From contig JABEUY010000088.1 of the NCBI GenBank assembly GCA_013044175.1, forward strand, positions 1 through 39,878: a stretch of 39,878 nucleotides of DNA. Direction: 5' to 3'. The DNA is from Bacilli bacterium (GTDB taxonomy: Bacteria > Bacillota > Bacilli > Alicyclobacillales > SLC66). Positions 37,781 through 39,878 of the stretch are shown here, piece by piece; positions within the stretch are counted from its first letter, which is position 1, and every line of letters begins with the position of its first letter. The translations under genes and the position numbers were made by a program. The notes under the pieces are model-generated. The model did not search any database, was not told where the DNA came from, and worked only from the letters and a program-made list of their open reading frames with translations.

Positions 37781-38584
37781 TTGAACGTCTTGGGTTCTGT
37801 CATATCCATTATCGATGAAAGCACGATCTTGCGACTGTCTTTAGCGAGAAAGCTGAGACAAATTGGCTACACTGTCTATGAATTTGCAACGATTGATGAG
37901 TGGTTAAGTATTACGACTGTCATCGAAAATACAAATCTATTGATTTTGGATGTGAAAGACATCGGCTCTGATGCGATCATTCACTTGCAAATGATTCGTC
38001 GAAATACGATGACGAAAGCAATTCCCATCCTTTTTCTTTCCAATGAATCTCATGTTCAACACGTTAAAGAAATTATTCAACTTGGCATCAGTGATTTTGT
38101 CTTGAAGCCAGTGCAACAAGATGATCTTATCGCGCGTGTTCAGTCCTTACTCCCTCTCGCTACGATCATGCTGCCCGTCGATGATCTTCTTGAAATGGAA
38201 CTCGTAAAAGCAAGACGAGGCAATCATTATCCATTAAGTTTATTGCTTTTCTTTTTGGAAGAACGACGTCCTGGGCAACGTTTTATCATTGCAGAACAAT
38301 TTCAACGAGATTGCAAACTTCATTTGCGAATCACAGATATCCCTTTTATCACGGGTGACTATATGGGATTATTACTCCCTTTTACCGCAAAAAAATTCGT
38401 ACCTACCGTCATGAATAAGGTGACTGCTTTTATGAACAAGTCCTACTATCTCTATTTTCTGCCCATTCGATGGATGAGCGTCAGTTATCCTGACGATTTG
38501 CAAAGTGCTTCTGAACTTTTCAATTTGATTCATAGTCGCTCCCAGCAAGCGACACCTATCGAACTACAAACTTTCAAATCGTAG
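37781..38584 (+). CDS. Response regulator with degenerate GGDEF-like domain
   Basis: About 267 aa. The receiver domain (first about 115 residues) has the acidic pair as Asp-Glu (IIDES), phosphoacceptor Asp in LLILDVKD, Ser in FLSNES and Lys-Pro in DFVLKPV, so phosphorylation looks possible. The rest (about 140 aa) follows a GGDEF-like layout (MELVKARRGNHYPLSLLLF, then RITDIP) but the active-site loop reads TGDYM instead of GGDEF, so no cyclase activity is expected. The TTG at 37781 with GGTGA 5 bases upstream is preferred; the ATG at 37754, overlapping the araC stop, is the alternative. No partner kinase nearby. Confidence 0.75.
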   Translation: MNVLGSVISIIDESTILRLSLARKLRQIGYTVYEFATIDEWLSITTVIENTNLLILDVKDIGSDAIIHLQMIRRNTMTKAIPILFLSNESHVQHVKEIIQLGISDFVLKPVQQDDLIARVQSLLPLATIMLPVDDLLEMELVKARRGNHYPLSLLLFFLEERRPGQRFIIAEQFQRDCKLHLRITDIPFITGDYMGLLLPFTAKKFVPTVMNKVTAFMNKSYYLYFLPIRWMSVSYPDDLQSASELFNLIHSRSQQATPIELQTFKS

Positions 38585-38666
38585 ACCTTGACATGAATAT
38601 TCTTGAATTGACGGATGTTGCGCCACTTCCTACACTGCTTTCATAGCCTGATGCAGGAGTGATTCG

Positions 38667-39857
38667 ATGAATCCTTATCTAAAAAATACCTTATTACCCC
38701 TATGTGCAACGTTAGCGTTAACTCTTCCCGATTTTTTCGCACCTTCTTTCGCCTTGGCCAAAACGACATCGTTATCTTCGTTGACAGCTTGGCATTCCCA
38801 AGGTGATGTAGAAGCAAGCTATCTTGAAAAAAAGGGGGGGAATTCCCCCATAAGCATTACCCACGCCTCTGCCTTACCTTTTCAAGTAACATCCACGCAA
38901 ACGATCACTGCAGTGCCCAATGGCATTTATACGCTACTGGCGCATGTGCGTTCTACTGGGGGCCAACGGATTAATCAACTGGAAGTGCAAAATGAAGCAG
39001 GACGCACGCAAGTGGTACCGATCCCTCAAATTTCTACGTGGTTTCCTATCATGATCTCTGGCATAGATGTTACCAAAGGAACCTTATCCATCTCTTATAG
39101 CACGCAAAGCAAAGGTCATACTTCATCCTCGATCGAAGATGTTCAACTCGTTAAAAGCTCTGCGATGCCTTACATTAAAGGTGTCGATGCGAGTTGGTTG
39201 CCTGCGATGGAAGCATCCCACGTGCAATTCAATGATTTAAACGGTAAACCAACAAATGCAATGACCATCTTTTCCAAACTTGGGGTACAAGCCATGCGCA
39301 TTCGTCTTTTCGTGCATCCAACTAACAATCCTTACAATGGGTGGTGTACTTTAAAGGATGATATAGCACTTGCCAAACGTGCTAAAGCACTTGGTATGAA
39401 AATCCTTCTCGATTTTCATTACAGTGACACATGGGCAGATCCAGCCCATCAGGCGACACCTGTAGCCTGGCAAAATGATACGACAATCCCCCGTCTAGCC
39501 AAGACAGTTTATGGCTATACCGTTTACGTAATGAAAGCTTTCCAACAAGCAGGTGTTACCCCAACATGGGTTCAAATTGGAAATGAAATCAACAGTGGTT
39601 TCTTGTGGCCTTTAGGTAATGTCAGTGAAGGTTTTACTGGAATCGCTGCATTCATCAACGCGGGATATGACGCTGTCAAAAAAATAAGTCCCACGACGAA
39701 GGTAATTGTACACTTAGCCAATGGTTGGGATATGTCTACCTTTGAATGGTTTTTTCAGAGTTTACAGGATGCAGGTGGACATTGGTGTTTTTTGCAAGTG
39801 AAAAATGCAGAGATCGGCAGCCATTTTATGCATAGCACTGCCAACAGCCAAGACTGA
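38667..39857 (+). CDS. ganB: Secreted GH53 endo-beta-1,4-galactanase, C-terminally truncated
   Basis: 396 aa as read. Signal peptide 1-32 (ending SFALAK). Residues about 37-163 form a CBM61-like galactan-binding module. The GH53 barrel starts at about 167 (YIKGVDASWLP), with RIRLFVHP, LDFHYSDTWADP and acid/base Glu307 in QIGNEINSG. Similarity stops at Trp373 (GGHW, about 39785), where DVIGxSYYP would be expected. The last 23 residues are unrelated, so the second half with the nucleophile Glu is lost. AGGAGTGA precedes the ATG. A7 and G7 tracts (38827-38840) lie early in the gene. It would cut extracellular (arabino)galactan for GanSPQ if intact. Confidence 0.85.
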   Translation: MNPYLKNTLLPLCATLALTLPDFFAPSFALAKTTSLSSLTAWHSQGDVEASYLEKKGGNSPISITHASALPFQVTSTQTITAVPNGIYTLLAHVRSTGGQRINQLEVQNEAGRTQVVPIPQISTWFPIMISGIDVTKGTLSISYSTQSKGHTSSSIEDVQLVKSSAMPYIKGVDASWLPAMEASHVQFNDLNGKPTNAMTIFSKLGVQAMRIRLFVHPTNNPYNGWCTLKDDIALAKRAKALGMKILLDFHYSDTWADPAHQATPVAWQNDTTIPRLAKTVYGYTVYVMKAFQQAGVTPTWVQIGNEINSGFLWPLGNVSEGFTGIAAFINAGYDAVKKISPTTKVIVHLANGWDMSTFEWFFQSLQDAGGHWCFLQVKNAEIGSHFMHSTANSQD

Positions 39858-39878
39858 ATATTATGACGATATACTCGA
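39786..39878. other. Unrelated sequence joined to the GH53 gene
   Basis: From 39786 no frame encodes the expected GH53 continuation. GGCAG (about 39823-39827) and CTGCC (39839-39843) form a short hairpin. The origin is unknown; the end of an inserted element is possible, but the window stops too soon to show terminal repeats or a transposase. Confidence 0.4.

Noticed and set aside
38593-38646. 17-codon open frame upstream of the galactanase
   Set aside because: No ribosome binding site and no recognisable sequence; too short to support.

Overview
The window looks like chromosome of a low-to-mid GC, Gram-positive (Firmicutes/Bacillota) bacterium. Signs are strong GGAGG-type ribosome binding sites, several TTG starts, CcpA-type cre sites, a sugar ABC system without its own ATPase, and a SCIFF/ranthipeptide pair typical of Clostridia and some Bacilli. 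The Alicyclobacillaceae are a reasonable guess for the family, but no rRNA or marker phylogeny is available here.

Left part (1-9335): a GAF-PAS sensor with no output domain (minus strand), a DinB-like protein, then a chemotaxis operon on the plus strand: cheA-cheW-mcp-cheR-cheB-bacteriohemerythrin. A class I cyclic-di-GMP riboswitch (about 1919-2016) and an intrinsic terminator sit in its leader. An 8-bp antiterminator pairing predicts that c-di-GMP switches the operon OFF. No cheY, cheC or cheD lies in the cluster. The receptor has no extracellular sensing domain and carries a roughly 180-residue tandem duplication. The CheB receiver is degenerate.

Middle part (9330-22191): a secreted NTF2-like protein; a GH3 beta-glucosidase behind a cre-like palindrome; a divergent-clade adenylosuccinate synthetase (purA) next to a divergent LysR regulator; a lacI-GH36 alpha-galactosidase operon divergent from a GH2 beta-galactosidase (lacZ). 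A decayed peroxiredoxin follows; it has lost its catalytic-cysteine half.

Right-middle (22257-31297): a multidomain GAF-PAS-degenerate GGDEF-helical-GAF-EAL protein with an apparent 1-nt frameshift at an A6 tract near its C terminus; an EamA transporter; an unknown secreted protein; the SCIFF precursor peptide and its radical SAM maturase (scfA-scfB, minus strand). Divergent from these are cbiB-cobD (cobalamin lower-ligand assembly) and a SemiSWEET sugar transporter with a fully matching cre site.

Right end (31349-39878): a galactan/galacto-oligosaccharide system. ganS-ganP-ganQ-ganA (binding protein, two permeases, GH42) is on the minus strand. It diverges from an AraC-type regulator, a response regulator with a degenerate GGDEF-like domain, and a secreted GH53 galactanase. 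The galactanase gene is broken: its similarity stops at about 39785, before the nucleophile region. As a whole, secreted galactanase would feed oligosaccharides to GanSPQ, and GH42, GH2, GH36 and GH3 enzymes would hydrolyse them inside the cell. CcpA/cre, AraC and LacI probably provide carbon control, while c-di-GMP links the motility/taxis genes to lifestyle. No CRISPR array, rRNA, tRNA or intact mobile element was seen.
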